In this document: positions 33,413-42,758 of the stretch, in pieces | Numbering within the stretch: the first letter of the stretch is position 1 | Layout: each line of letters begins with the position of its first letter | Assembly: GCA_902546085.1 (NCBI GenBank) | Contig: CACCIO010000004.1 | Span: forward strand, 1 to 64,000 | Length of the DNA stretch: 64,000 nt | DNA from: an uncultured Pelagibacteraceae bacterium | GTDB taxonomy: Bacteria; Pseudomonadota; Alphaproteobacteria; Pelagibacterales; Pelagibacteraceae | Direction: 5' to 3' | Program-made: the position numbers and the translations under genes | Notes under the pieces: generated by a model | The model's input: only the letters and a program-made list of their open reading frames with translations | Told to the model about the DNA's origin: nothing | Databases searched by the model: none

Positions 33413-33895
33413 ATGAATTCAATACTATTTAAAGAGCCGGTTAAAAGAGCAGAAAAAGCAATTAAAGAATTTAATCCTAATCTGAGAGTTATAGTTTTAG
33501 AGCAAACAGCAAGGACAGCGCAAGATGCTGCTACAGCTTTAGGTTGTAAAGTTGGAGCAATTGTAAAAAGCTTACTTTTCAAAGCAGGAGAAGAATTTAT
33601 TCTTTGTTTAGTTTCAGGAGACAAAAGATGTTCTTTGAATAAGTTAAAAAAAATCTTTAATGAAAAAGACGTTTCTATGGCTAATCCTGAAGATGTTAAA
33701 AAAGTTACAGGTTATACAATCGGGGGTGTTTCCCCAACAGGTCATTTGATAAAAATAAAAATATTTATTGATGAAAATTTAAAAAATTTTGACTCTATCT
33801 TTGCAGCAGCTGGACATCCTAATGCAGTTTTTAAAATAGATTTTGAAAGTTTAAAATCATTAACTTCAGGTGTAACAAAAGATATAACAGAATGA
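33413..33895 (+). CDS. YbaK/EbsC-family aminoacyl-tRNA deacylase
   Basis: GCKVGAIVKSLLFKAGEEFILCLVSGDKR, TGYTIGGVSPTGH. Confidence 0.88.
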   Translation: MNSILFKEPVKRAEKAIKEFNPNLRVIVLEQTARTAQDAATALGCKVGAIVKSLLFKAGEEFILCLVSGDKRCSLNKLKKIFNEKDVSMANPEDVKKVTGYTIGGVSPTGHLIKIKIFIDENLKNFDSIFAAAGHPNAVFKIDFESLKSLTSGVTKDITE

Positions 33896-34783
33896 GAAAA
33901 CCTAAGTTATTTGATTATTTGTTGTTGACTATATTGTCTTTAATATGGGCTTCAGCTTTTTTTAATATTAAAATTGCAACATATTCTTTTGGACCTATTA
34001 CAATAGGTTTTTTAAGATCTCTTTTAGGCGCTATGCCTGTTTTAATTTTATGCTTTTATAAAAATATTAAAATCGAAGCATTTTCAAAAGATTGGAAGTG
34101 GTTTGCAATTATAGGATTAGTAAACTTGGCTATACCATTTATGCTAATTTCATATGGAGTAAATTATGTGCAAAGTAACTTAGCAGCTATTTTAATGTCT
34201 ACAACACCTTTAAGCTCAACAGTTTTAGCTCACTTTTTTTTTTTAAAGGGAGAAAAATTTAATTTATTAAAAACAATAGGTTTATTGATAGGCTTTTCAG
34301 GAATAGTATTTTTATTTTCAGATAATTTTTTAATTAATGAAAATAATTTTATAGCTGCACTTTTAATTTTGCTTGGGTCTACTTGTTATGTGATAGGGGG
34401 AGTAATTACTTTAAAAATTAGTGACAAGCAAAATGAGAATGTTACAGGTTCCATATTAATTTGGTCAACAATTATACTTTTTTCCATTTACCGTAATTTT
34501 CGAGAAACCTTGGATGTTGAACCCTTCAACAGACTCAATTATATCGGTTATATATTTAGGAATATTTCCTACCGGCATAGCATGGTTATTGAGGTTCAGA
34601 ATTTTAAAGACAAATGGTCTAATATTTCATTCACAAGTTTCATACATAATACCAATTTTTGGAATTATTTTAGGATACATATTTTTAAATGAAATAATTA
34701 CCTCAAAAATTGTAGTTGCATTAATTGCAGTATTTATTGGAATATATTTAGCAAGAAAAGCAGATTATAAAAATGTTACTTAA
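33892..34783 (+). pseudogene. EamA/DMT-superfamily permease, disrupted by +1 frameshift in a T6 run (34478-34483)
   Basis: ORFs 33892-34692 and 34514-34783 join as ...IWSTIILFPFTVIFEKPWMLNPSTDSIISVIYLGIFPTGIAWLLRF... if one T is removed. Confidence 0.88.
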
Positions 34784-35681
34784 TTTTTGCGATTGCTTCA
34801 ATATGTGAAGGATTTGTTTCACAGCATCCTCCAAGAATAGTTGCTCCAGCGTCTTTAAATTTTTTAGCAATTTCTTGAATTCTAGTTGGTGTCAAATCTT
34901 GTCTTTTTCCTAAAATTTCATTTGGATTAGATTTTTTACCTAAAAAAACTGTTGTATAACTTTGTTTTAGTTTAGTGGTAACAAAGCCATTCAATTTAAA
35001 ACCAAAAGGTATGTTTAAACTTCTTAATTCCTCTAAATTTTTCTCAAAATTTTCAGGAGAAACACATGACAACATCACTCCAAGAGCATTTTCATCAATT
35101 ATATTTTTTATATCTTTGATCTTTTCCCCACTTGGTAAAGTAGTTCCTTCAGATATATGTAATCCAACTAAATAAGGTTTTTTAAATTCTTTCACTGCAT
35201 CTATCCCACATTTAACCTCTTTAATACTACTCCAAACATCAAAGTAAAAAAAATCAACATATGGATTTAACGTCTTTGCCTGACTATGAAAGTTTTCAAT
35301 AATTTCAATTTTATCTCTATTATCTGCTTCATATGTTAAATTTTGAGGGGGTATACCGCCAGCAATATAAGTATTAGGAAAATTTTGTTTTGCAGCCTGG
35401 GCAATTTCACCAGCTTTTTGATTTAAATACTCAAATTTATCTAAAAGGCTATTCTCTTTTAAACGTTTTTGTCGTGTTGCAAAAGTTGTAGTGACAATAA
35501 CTTCTGCGCCTGCTTTTATGAAATCAACGTGGGTATCTAAAACAAGTTGATGATAATTTGCATCCAATATTGCATTAGCACTCCATAGTGTTGAATTTGG
35601 CTTCATCCCTCTTGCAAGTAATTCTTGACCCATTCCTCCATCTAATATTCTTATTTTTTTAAAAAAATCTTTGTTAATCAT
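34776..35681 (-). CDS. Homocysteine S-methyltransferase family protein
   Basis: RILDGGMGQELLARG, GATILGGCCETNPSHI (Zn-binding GGCC). Confidence 0.88.
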   Translation of the reverse strand: MINKDFFKKIRILDGGMGQELLARGMKPNSTLWSANAILDANYHQLVLDTHVDFIKAGAEVIVTTTFATRQKRLKENSLLDKFEYLNQKAGEIAQAAKQNFPNTYIAGGIPPQNLTYEADNRDKIEIIENFHSQAKTLNPYVDFFYFDVWSSIKEVKCGIDAVKEFKKPYLVGLHISEGTTLPSGEKIKDIKNIIDENALGVMLSCVSPENFEKNLEELRSLNIPFGFKLNGFVTTKLKQSYTTVFLGKKSNPNEILGKRQDLTPTRIQEIAKKFKDAGATILGGCCETNPSHIEAIAKIK

Positions 35682-36271
35682 TATTTTTTAAAAATGATTT
35701 TTGCATTAAAAGAAAAAGATCTTCTTTCAGAATTAATATTAAAAGGATATGCAGTATGCATTAAATAGTTTGGAAAAATTAGTAAGTCTCGTTCTTTAGG
35801 CTCAATATTGAAAATGCTTCTGCTCAAAAAACCTCTTTGTCCATTTATAAAATCAATTGTGCCATTAGTCTTATCTTTTTTATTTTTTAAAAGTTTGTTT
35901 TTAGTCATATTTTTTGGGATTTTTAAATATCCTACGCCAGATAAATCTCCCTCATGATAATGAATAGGATTATATTCATTTTTAAATTGGCTAACTACCC
36001 ATAAATTTAATATTTTTATATCTTTAACTTTTTTAATTTTTTCATTTTTAAGAAAATCTTTGATATTTTTTTTTATTTCTCTTTCTAAATTTTTTTTTAT
36101 AAAATTATTTGAAATTTTAATCTCTTTTTTAATTTGACTAGCTAGTTTGGAGCTATAATCGTTCTTTTTTGTTAAATCTTTATTGTCAATTTCTTTATTT
36201 AAGATATCTAAAAATTTCTTTGAAATTTTTGTTTTTCCTATAGATGGACCAAAAGGCTTAATATTTTTCAT
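35681..36271 (-). CDS. Putative 2OG-Fe(II) oxygenase family protein
   Basis: NPIHYHEGDLSGVGYLKIP ... DLLIFPNYLMHTAYPFNINSERRSFSFN gives plausible metal-binding His residues and the Arg. Confidence 0.6.
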   Translation of the reverse strand: MKNIKPFGPSIGKTKISKKFLDILNKEIDNKDLTKKNDYSSKLASQIKKEIKISNNFIKKNLEREIKKNIKDFLKNEKIKKVKDIKILNLWVVSQFKNEYNPIHYHEGDLSGVGYLKIPKNMTKNKLLKNKKDKTNGTIDFINGQRGFLSRSIFNIEPKERDLLIFPNYLMHTAYPFNINSERRSFSFNAKIIFKK

Positions 36272-36308
36272 AATTCTCTAAATATCTTAAAAGCAAATTT
36301 ATTCAATA

Positions 36309-37055
36309 TTAAGCTATAAGTTTAATTCCTATTCTTATTGCGACAAAAATAACAAGAAAAGAAGTTAGTAGAGCTAATATTTTGTTTGGAAGAAATTTAA
36401 TGTTTAATACGCTACCAATTTGTCCTCCAACAAGTACCGATAAAAATAATGGCCAATAGATAATTACCTGATCTAAAATCTGATCTTTTGTTAGCTGTCC
36501 AGCTATTCCAAAGATAGAATTGATTAATATAAATAAAGATGCACTACTGGTAATATGTCTAGGATATCCAGCTTTCATTAAAAATAGAAGGGGGCTTAAA
36601 AAAATTCCTCCACCAATTCCTACTATACCTGAAATAAAGCCAATTATTGATCCAATAGAAATTGATATTAATTTTGGTATTTGGTTAATTTTAATTTTTT
36701 CTTCACTAAAAGATTTACTCTCAATTAGTAAAAAAATGCCTGCAACAAATAAAACACAAAATAATAAAATCTCAAATAAACTTTTTTCAATTGTTATTGA
36801 TCCTCCAATAAATGCAAAAGGAATTGAGCCAATTAAATATGGAAAAAGTAAATTAAAGTTTATATTTTTAGATCTTAAAAAATTGATAGAATTACCAGAT
36901 ACAACAATAATATTACATACAAGAGCTATAACGGGAAATATTGTGTAAGGTACACCCCAAATTAAAAGTATTGCAAGATATGTTGAGCCTCCCCCAAAAC
37001 CAACACTTGAGTATATTAATGCAGTTACAAAGAAAAGAATTGATAATATAATCAT
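36309..37055 (-). CDS. TauE/SafE (DUF81) family membrane transporter
   Basis: VGFGGGSTYLAILL, GFISGIVGIGGGIFLSPLL duplicated glycine-rich motifs. Confidence 0.88.
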   Translation of the reverse strand: MIILSILFFVTALIYSSVGFGGGSTYLAILLIWGVPYTIFPVIALVCNIIVVSGNSINFLRSKNINFNLLFPYLIGSIPFAFIGGSITIEKSLFEILLFCVLFVAGIFLLIESKSFSEEKIKINQIPKLISISIGSIIGFISGIVGIGGGIFLSPLLFLMKAGYPRHITSSASLFILINSIFGIAGQLTKDQILDQVIIYWPLFLSVLVGGQIGSVLNIKFLPNKILALLTSFLVIFVAIRIGIKLIA

Positions 37056-37064
37056 TTATAAATT

Positions 37065-37566
37065 ATGGATGTCAATATAGCTTTATTAACTGTAACAGAT
37101 ACAAGAACTTTTGATAATGATAAATCAGGCGCAATCCTGGTTGAAAGAATTAAAGAGGCTAAGCATAAATTGATCGATAGAAAAATTTGTAAAGATAATA
37201 AAGAGGATATTGTTAAAATTTTAAAAGAATGGACAAATCAAAAAAAATATAGATGTCATAATCACTACTGGAGGAACAGGTCTAACTGGGAGAGATATAA
37301 CTCCTGAAGCAGTAAATGAAATTGCAGATAAACATATACCCGGATTTGGAGAGGTTTTTAGAACAATAAGTCTAAAAACAGTTGGAACTTCATCTATACA
37401 ATCCAGGGCGTGCGCTGCATTATCAAATGGCAAATATATATTTGCATTACCTGGTTCATCAGGAGGAGTGACTGATGCATGGGATGGAATTTTGAAACAT
37501 CAATTAGATGTTAATCACAAACCTTGTAATTTTGTTGAGTTGTTTCCTAGATTAAAAGAAAAATAA
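37065..37566 (+). pseudogene. moaB: MoaB/MogA-family molybdenum cofactor protein, disrupted by +1 frameshift in an A8 run (37240-37247)
   Basis: N-part MDVNIALLTVTDTRTFDNDKSG...; after removing one A: QKNIDVIITTGGTGLTGRDITPEAVNEIADKHIPGFGEVFRTISLKTVGTSSIQSRACAALSNGKYIFALPGSSGGVTDAWDGIL... Confidence 0.92.
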
Positions 37567-37813
37567 TTACTTTTGATATTTTTCTTTCCATTCAGAATAA
37601 GGCATTCCATAGACATGCTCCCTTGCATCAGTATCTGAAATTTTTTATACCTTTTTTTTCTGCTTCTTCTCTATACCATCTAGATAAACAGTTTCTGCAA
37701 AAACCAGCTAAATTCATGAGATCAATATTTTGCACATCCTTTCTAGCGTCTAAATGTTTAATAAGTTTTTCAAGAGTAGCTGATTGAATATCTTTTTTGA
37801 GTCTCTCATCCAT
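37567..37813 (-). pseudogene. DUF1244 family protein, disrupted by a single-base insertion in a homopolymer (T6 on + strand, 37641-37646)
   Basis: ORF MDERLKKDIQ...NIDLMNLAGFCRNCLSRWYREEAEKKGIKNFRY*; removing one base gives ...KKGIKISDTDAREHVYGMPYSEWKEKYQK*. Confidence 0.88.
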
Positions 37814-37888
37814 AATTTACATTTCTATTTTTTTATTTTTATTCTAAAAGCCAATAACACTATTATTATTATAAAGTATATTAAAGGC

Positions 37889-38392
37889 TTAAAAAAAATC
37901 GTTTTTGATAACCATATATAATGAAGAGATCCAAAAAATGGCTATTATATAAACCAATCTATGTAATTTTTTCCAATTATTTTTAAGTAACTTTACCATT
38001 TTTTTTGATGAGGTAATCGCCAAAGGAATTAATAATAGCCATGCAGCAAAACCTATAAATATATATTTTTTTTTGACAACATCATCTAATATTGGTTGCC
38101 AATCAAATCTATAATCTAATCCAACATAAGTTAACAAATGAAGTGTTGCATAAAAAAAAACAAATAATCCCAATGTTCTTCTATAACTTACCCAAACAGA
38201 TAAATTTGTAAGTCTTTTAAGCGGGCTCATGGAAAGTGTAAGGCAAAGAAAAATTAATGTCCACTCACCTGTAAAATGAGTAATTTCTTTAACTGGCTCA
38301 GGACCTAATTTATTTAAAAAAATTTTGTATAAGATAACTAAAAAAGGAATTGTGCTTAAAATAAATACACTAGGCTTTAAATATTTTTGCAT
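37889..38392 (-). CDS. msrQ: MsrQ/YedZ heme-binding membrane subunit
   Basis: HFTGEWTLIFLCLTLSMSPLKRLT, RRTLGLFVFFYATLHLLTYVGLD; adjacent to msrP. Confidence 0.92.
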   Translation of the reverse strand: MQKYLKPSVFILSTIPFLVILYKIFLNKLGPEPVKEITHFTGEWTLIFLCLTLSMSPLKRLTNLSVWVSYRRTLGLFVFFYATLHLLTYVGLDYRFDWQPILDDVVKKKYIFIGFAAWLLLIPLAITSSKKMVKLLKNNWKKLHRLVYIIAIFWISSLYMVIKNDFF

Positions 38393-39297
38393 TAAAAATA
38401 TTTTTTAAGATCCATACCAGTATATAAATTTGCTACTTCATCACCATAGCCATTAAACATTAAAGTTTTAATTCTTGGAGCCCATACACCTTCTCCAATT
38501 ACTCTTTCAGTTGCCTGTGACCATCTTGGATGATTAACATTAGGATTAACATTTGAGTAAAATCCATATTCTCTAGGCGAAGCCCACATCCATGAAGAAG
38601 TAGGCATATTTTCTACAAATTTAATTTTAACAATTGCTTTGGCACTTTTAAAACCATACTTCCATGGAATAAATATTCTTAGCGGAGCCCCATTTTGATT
38701 GGGGAGTTTTTTACCATACAATCCAGTAACAACAGTTGTTAAAGGATGCATTGCTTCATCAATTCTTAAGCCTTCATTGTATGGCCAATTTAAAACAGGG
38801 TATCTTTGGCCTTTCATTTGTGCGGGATCGTATACACTTTCAAATTCAACAAATTTCGCCTTATTAGTTGGATTAACCTTTGAAAGTAATTCGCTTAAAG
38901 AAAAGCCCATCCATGGAATAACCATTGACCAACCCTCAACACATCTTAATCGATATATTCTTTCTTCAGAAACAAACATTTCTGAGATCTCCTCCATAGA
39001 TAATTTAATAGGTTTTTCTACTTCCCCCTCAATACTAATTTCCCATGGTGTAGTTTTAAATGTTTTAGAGTTTCTATATGGGTCACTCTTTGATGTTCCA
39101 AACTCATAATAATTATTATAAGTCGTTATATCTTTATAACTTGTTAATTTATCTCTTTCACTCGCTGAAGATTTATTAGCAAAAGGTATAGCGGATATAG
39201 CTAAAGAGCTTGCACCAAGACCTATAGATTTAATAAAAGATCTTCTCTTTTTATAAATATTTTCTGGTGTAATTTCTGAATTTTTAAACTTTATCAT
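38392..39297 (-). CDS. msrP: MsrP/YedY periplasmic molybdopterin-dependent methionine sulfoxide reductase
   Basis: Tat-like [48 protein letters not shown]. Confidence 0.95.
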   Translation of the reverse strand: MIKFKNSEITPENIYKKRRSFIKSIGLGASSLAISAIPFANKSSASERDKLTSYKDITTYNNYYEFGTSKSDPYRNSKTFKTTPWEISIEGEVEKPIKLSMEEISEMFVSEERIYRLRCVEGWSMVIPWMGFSLSELLSKVNPTNKAKFVEFESVYDPAQMKGQRYPVLNWPYNEGLRIDEAMHPLTTVVTGLYGKKLPNQNGAPLRIFIPWKYGFKSAKAIVKIKFVENMPTSSWMWASPREYGFYSNVNPNVNHPRWSQATERVIGEGVWAPRIKTLMFNGYGDEVANLYTGMDLKKYF

Positions 39298-39298
39298 T

Positions 39299-39745
39299 TT
39301 AATTATTTATAGATATCCCTTTTAACCATTCACTTTCTTCATTTTTATAATGTTCTTTTTTCCAAATTGGTGATCTTTTTTTAATCTCTTCAATTATATA
39401 TCTAGATAATACAAATGCTTTATCTCTATGTTTACAAGCTACACCAATAATAATACTTTTTTCTTTTAAACCTACATATCCTTTAACATGCTCTATAAAT
39501 ACTGATTTCTCTTTTATATTTAATTTATTATCTGCCTCTTCGTAAATTTCCTCAAAACTTTTTATAACCATACTATCTTTGGCGTCATATGTAATACCAG
39601 TTACTATCTTATTTTCATTTAAATCTCTTACAGTTCCAACAAAATATATTACAGCTCCAAATTTAGATTTATTTAAAAATTTTTCCGCTTTTGAAATTTC
39701 AATTTTTTCATTTTTTGAAGAATCAATAATTTTAATATGTAGCAT
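39299..39745 (-). CDS. moaE: Molybdopterin synthase large subunit
   Basis: [44 protein letters not shown]. Confidence 0.93.
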   Translation of the reverse strand: MLHIKIIDSSKNEKIEISKAEKFLNKSKFGAVIYFVGTVRDLNENKIVTGITYDAKDSMVIKSFEEIYEEADNKLNIKEKSVFIEHVKGYVGLKEKSIIIGVACKHRDKAFVLSRYIIEEIKKRSPIWKKEHYKNEESEWLKGISINN

Positions 39746-40014
39746 TAACCGCCTCCTATTGGAGGTATAATGCTAAAGTTTTGTTTTTTAACTATTTTAT
39801 AATTGTCTGAGACAATTTTATCATCTGATGAACAAAAAGCTGATGATTTGATAATTTTTTTGAATGTTTCATTTCCTTTAAAATTTAAATCAATAAAGTT
39901 TATCATATGGTTTCTAAGATCTTTAATTGAGGAATTTTCAATTAAATCAAAGTCTAAATGTGATTTATTACTAAATTCTCTAGCCGCGCCAAATAGTTCA
40001 ACTGATATTTTCAT
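39745..40014 (-). CDS. moaD: Molybdopterin synthase sulfur carrier MoaD
   Basis: 89 aa, C-terminal SIIPPIGGG; between moaC and moaE. Confidence 0.88.
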   Translation of the reverse strand: MKISVELFGAAREFSNKSHLDFDLIENSSIKDLRNHMINFIDLNFKGNETFKKIIKSSAFCSSDDKIVSDNYKIVKKQNFSIIPPIGGG

Positions 40015-40558
40015 AAAAAATATTTTTTAAAAAATCTGGAAGCCCATCAGGGTTTTTCCACAATCCACTTTTTCCACCTTCTTTAATTAACAATTTCACA
40101 TTATCAATTTTAAGATGTGGATTTACTATTTTGCTTAAATCGTAAATTGTTATCAAGGCAGAGTTAACACCCATTATAGCTTCCATCTCAACACCCGTTT
40201 TTGCCACCGCTGAGACCACACAAAAAACTTCTAATGAACTGTCTAATTCATTCATAATTATTTTGGTAGCTGTATGGTCAATTGGAAGTGGGTGACATAA
40301 AGGAATAAGTTCACTTGTTTTTTTTACACCTAATACAGCTGATACCTCAGCTAATGTAATTGGGTCTCCCTTAGGCATCTTTTTATTTTTAATTAGATCA
40401 AAAACTTCTTTTCCAACATAAATTTTACCTGACGCAAGGGCTCTTCTAAAAGTTTCTTTTTTTGAAGAAACATCAACCATGTTGAAAGAATTTTTTTTAA
40501 ATACTTCTTTCGCCCAATCTTTAAGTTCCTCTTGATTTATAATTTTTAATTTAGACAT
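39998..40558 (-). CDS. moaC: Cyclic pyranopterin monophosphate synthase MoaC
   Basis: MVDVSSKKETFRRALASGKI, LIPLCHPLPIDHT, KTGVEMEAIMGV. Confidence 0.95.
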   Translation of the reverse strand: MSKLKIINQEELKDWAKEVFKKNSFNMVDVSSKKETFRRALASGKIYVGKEVFDLIKNKKMPKGDPITLAEVSAVLGVKKTSELIPLCHPLPIDHTATKIIMNELDSSLEVFCVVSAVAKTGVEMEAIMGVNSALITIYDLSKIVNPHLKIDNVKLLIKEGGKSGLWKNPDGLPDFLKNIFYENIS

Positions 40559-41568
40559 TAACCACCTGTAGTAGATAAATTTTTAGTTAAACCAGTTTCA
40601 CCAAGCTCTAAATAGTGGGTTTCTTTTTTAAACTTCATTTGTCCCATTATAAGATCTTGCAATTCATCTATTTGATCATCTTTTTGCAACAAATGTCTTA
40701 TACTTATTCCAGTGTTGCCAAATAGGCATAATCTCAAATCTCCTCTAGATGTAATTCTTAAACGATTACAGCTTCTACAAAAATCTTTAGAGTAGGGCGC
40801 TATAATTCCAAATTTACCTTTGTATTCTGGATTGATAAAATTTAGTGATGGTCCTGCATCCTTACCTAATGTTTGAAAAATCCAATTTTGTTTATTTAAG
40901 TATTCTTTGAAGATTTTCGAAGATATATGGTATTTTTTAAAATAATCTAAGTTATCTCCTGTTTGCATTAATTCTATATATCTAAAATCAACTTTGTTCA
41001 CTTTAATAAATTCTGCCCAAGTTTTAAAATCTTTATCAGATGAATTTATTCCATTTAAAAGCACGGCATTAATCTTAATATTTTCAAAATATAAATCTTG
41101 AAGATTTTTTATTCCTTTTAAAATCTCAGGTAATCGATCATGACCTGTAACTTTTTTAAATGTATTTCTATCCAAACTATCAATACTAATATTAATACCA
41201 TTTAAGCCACTATCCACAAACATCTTTGCTTTTTTATCTAAGTGATAACCGTTTGTGGTAATTACAACTTTTTTTATTCCAGCTTCATTTTTCAAAATCT
41301 TGATTATATCAAAAAAATCTTTTCTTACCGTTGGTTCGCCACCTGTAAGTCTAATTTTACATACACCCAATTTTGAAAAAACTTTTGCTAAACGTTTAAT
41401 TTCATCTAACTGAAGAAATTTTCTATTGTCACTCTTATCAATTTGATAGCCATTAGGTAAACAATATCCACATTTAAAGTTACATACATCAGTAATTGAA
41501 AGCCTTATATATGGAAAAGTTCTACCAAAACTATCTCTTAAAATTTTCATTTTAGTTAAAGATATCAT
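40558..41568 (-). CDS. moaA: GTP 3',8-cyclase MoaA (radical SAM)
   Basis: LSITDVCNFKCGYC, RLTGGEPTVRKD, second Cys cluster FCRSCNRLRITSRGDLRLCLFG, C-terminal GG. Confidence 0.96.
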   Translation of the reverse strand: MISLTKMKILRDSFGRTFPYIRLSITDVCNFKCGYCLPNGYQIDKSDNRKFLQLDEIKRLAKVFSKLGVCKIRLTGGEPTVRKDFFDIIKILKNEAGIKKVVITTNGYHLDKKAKMFVDSGLNGINISIDSLDRNTFKKVTGHDRLPEILKGIKNLQDLYFENIKINAVLLNGINSSDKDFKTWAEFIKVNKVDFRYIELMQTGDNLDYFKKYHISSKIFKEYLNKQNWIFQTLGKDAGPSLNFINPEYKGKFGIIAPYSKDFCRSCNRLRITSRGDLRLCLFGNTGISIRHLLQKDDQIDELQDLIMGQMKFKKETHYLELGETGLTKNLSTTGG

Positions 41569-41642
41569 AATTAATAAAATTAATCATGATTGAATTAACT
41601 TAAAAATTATGAATAAATACTTAAAAACAATATCAACTCAAG

Positions 41643-42719
41643 ATGGCAGAGATAAATATTTCGAATATAAATAAATCTTTTGGGTCTACACATGTAATCA
41701 AAGATGTATCTCTAGAAATAAAAAGCGAATCTTTCACTGTATTTGTTGGGCCAAGTGGTTGTGGTAAGTCAACGATGCTAAGAATGATTGCTGGTTTAGA
41801 AGAGGTTAACTCAGGAACAATTTCAATTGATGGACAAGTTATTAATGATCTTCCACCATCAGAAAGAAATATAGCAATGGTCTTTCAATCATATGCTTTG
41901 TATCCACACATGACAGTGTTCGATAACATGGCTTTTGGTTTAGAAATTGAAAAAAAATCTAAAGAGGAAATTACAGAGAGAGTTATGGAGGCTGCTAAAA
42001 TTCTTCAAATTGAGGAATACTTGGAGAGAAAACCAAAACAATTATCAGGAGGACAAAGACAAAGAGTTGCAATTGGTAGAGCAATTACAAGAAAGCCAAA
42101 AGTATTTTTATTTGATGAACCTTTATCTAATTTAGATGCAGCTTTAAGAGTTCAGATGAGAGTAGAGCTTGCTAAATTACATGATCAATTAAATGCAACG
42201 ATGATTTATGTTACTCACGATCAAACTGAAGCAATGACACTTGCAGATGACATAGTTGTATTAGATCATGGAATAGTATCTCAAAAAGGATCACCTTTAA
42301 AATTATACAATGAACCAGAAAATTTATTTGTTGGTGGTTTTATTGGTTCACCAAAGATGAACTTTATCAATTCTAAAGTTATAAGCTCTAATAGCTCTGG
42401 AACCGAAGTTGAAATTTCAGGACAAGGAAAAATTATTGTTCCAAAAACTTCAGATAAAGTTTCACCTGGCGATAGTGTAAAGATTGGTATCAGACCTGAA
42501 CATATATTAATTAATACTGGTGAAAAATGCTGGAATAGCAAGGTGTTCGTAATTGAAAAATTGGGTTCATCTACATTTCTATATTTAGAGAAAGATGGAG
42601 AACCATTAGTTGTTCAAACAGATGGTGAGAATTCAGCTAATATTGGAGACAATTTAAGCTTAAGTTTTGATTTAAATAAATGTCATTTATTTGACCAAAA
42701 TAATTTAGCTTTTAAATAA
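41643..42719 (+). CDS. Carbohydrate ABC transporter ATP-binding protein (MalK/UgpC family)
   Basis: GPSGCGKSTMLRMIAGLE, LSGGQRQRVAIGRA, TOBE-like C-terminus. Confidence 0.92.
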   Translation: MAEINISNINKSFGSTHVIKDVSLEIKSESFTVFVGPSGCGKSTMLRMIAGLEEVNSGTISIDGQVINDLPPSERNIAMVFQSYALYPHMTVFDNMAFGLEIEKKSKEEITERVMEAAKILQIEEYLERKPKQLSGGQRQRVAIGRAITRKPKVFLFDEPLSNLDAALRVQMRVELAKLHDQLNATMIYVTHDQTEAMTLADDIVVLDHGIVSQKGSPLKLYNEPENLFVGGFIGSPKMNFINSKVISSNSSGTEVEISGQGKIIVPKTSDKVSPGDSVKIGIRPEHILINTGEKCWNSKVFVIEKLGSSTFLYLEKDGEPLVVQTDGENSANIGDNLSLSFDLNKCHLFDQNNLAFK

Positions 42720-42758
42720 TTTATCTTTTTAAGTAAGTTTTTATTTAGATTTAATAAA

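Noticed and set aside
36272-36308. SAM-type riboswitch upstream of the oxygenase/homocysteine S-methyltransferase pair
   Set aside because: The spacer is only 37 bp and lacks plausible stem structure.
41582-41591. Palindrome AATCATGATT upstream of the ABC ATPase
   Set aside because: Only 10 bp in AT-rich DNA; expected by chance, no supporting repeat copies nearby.
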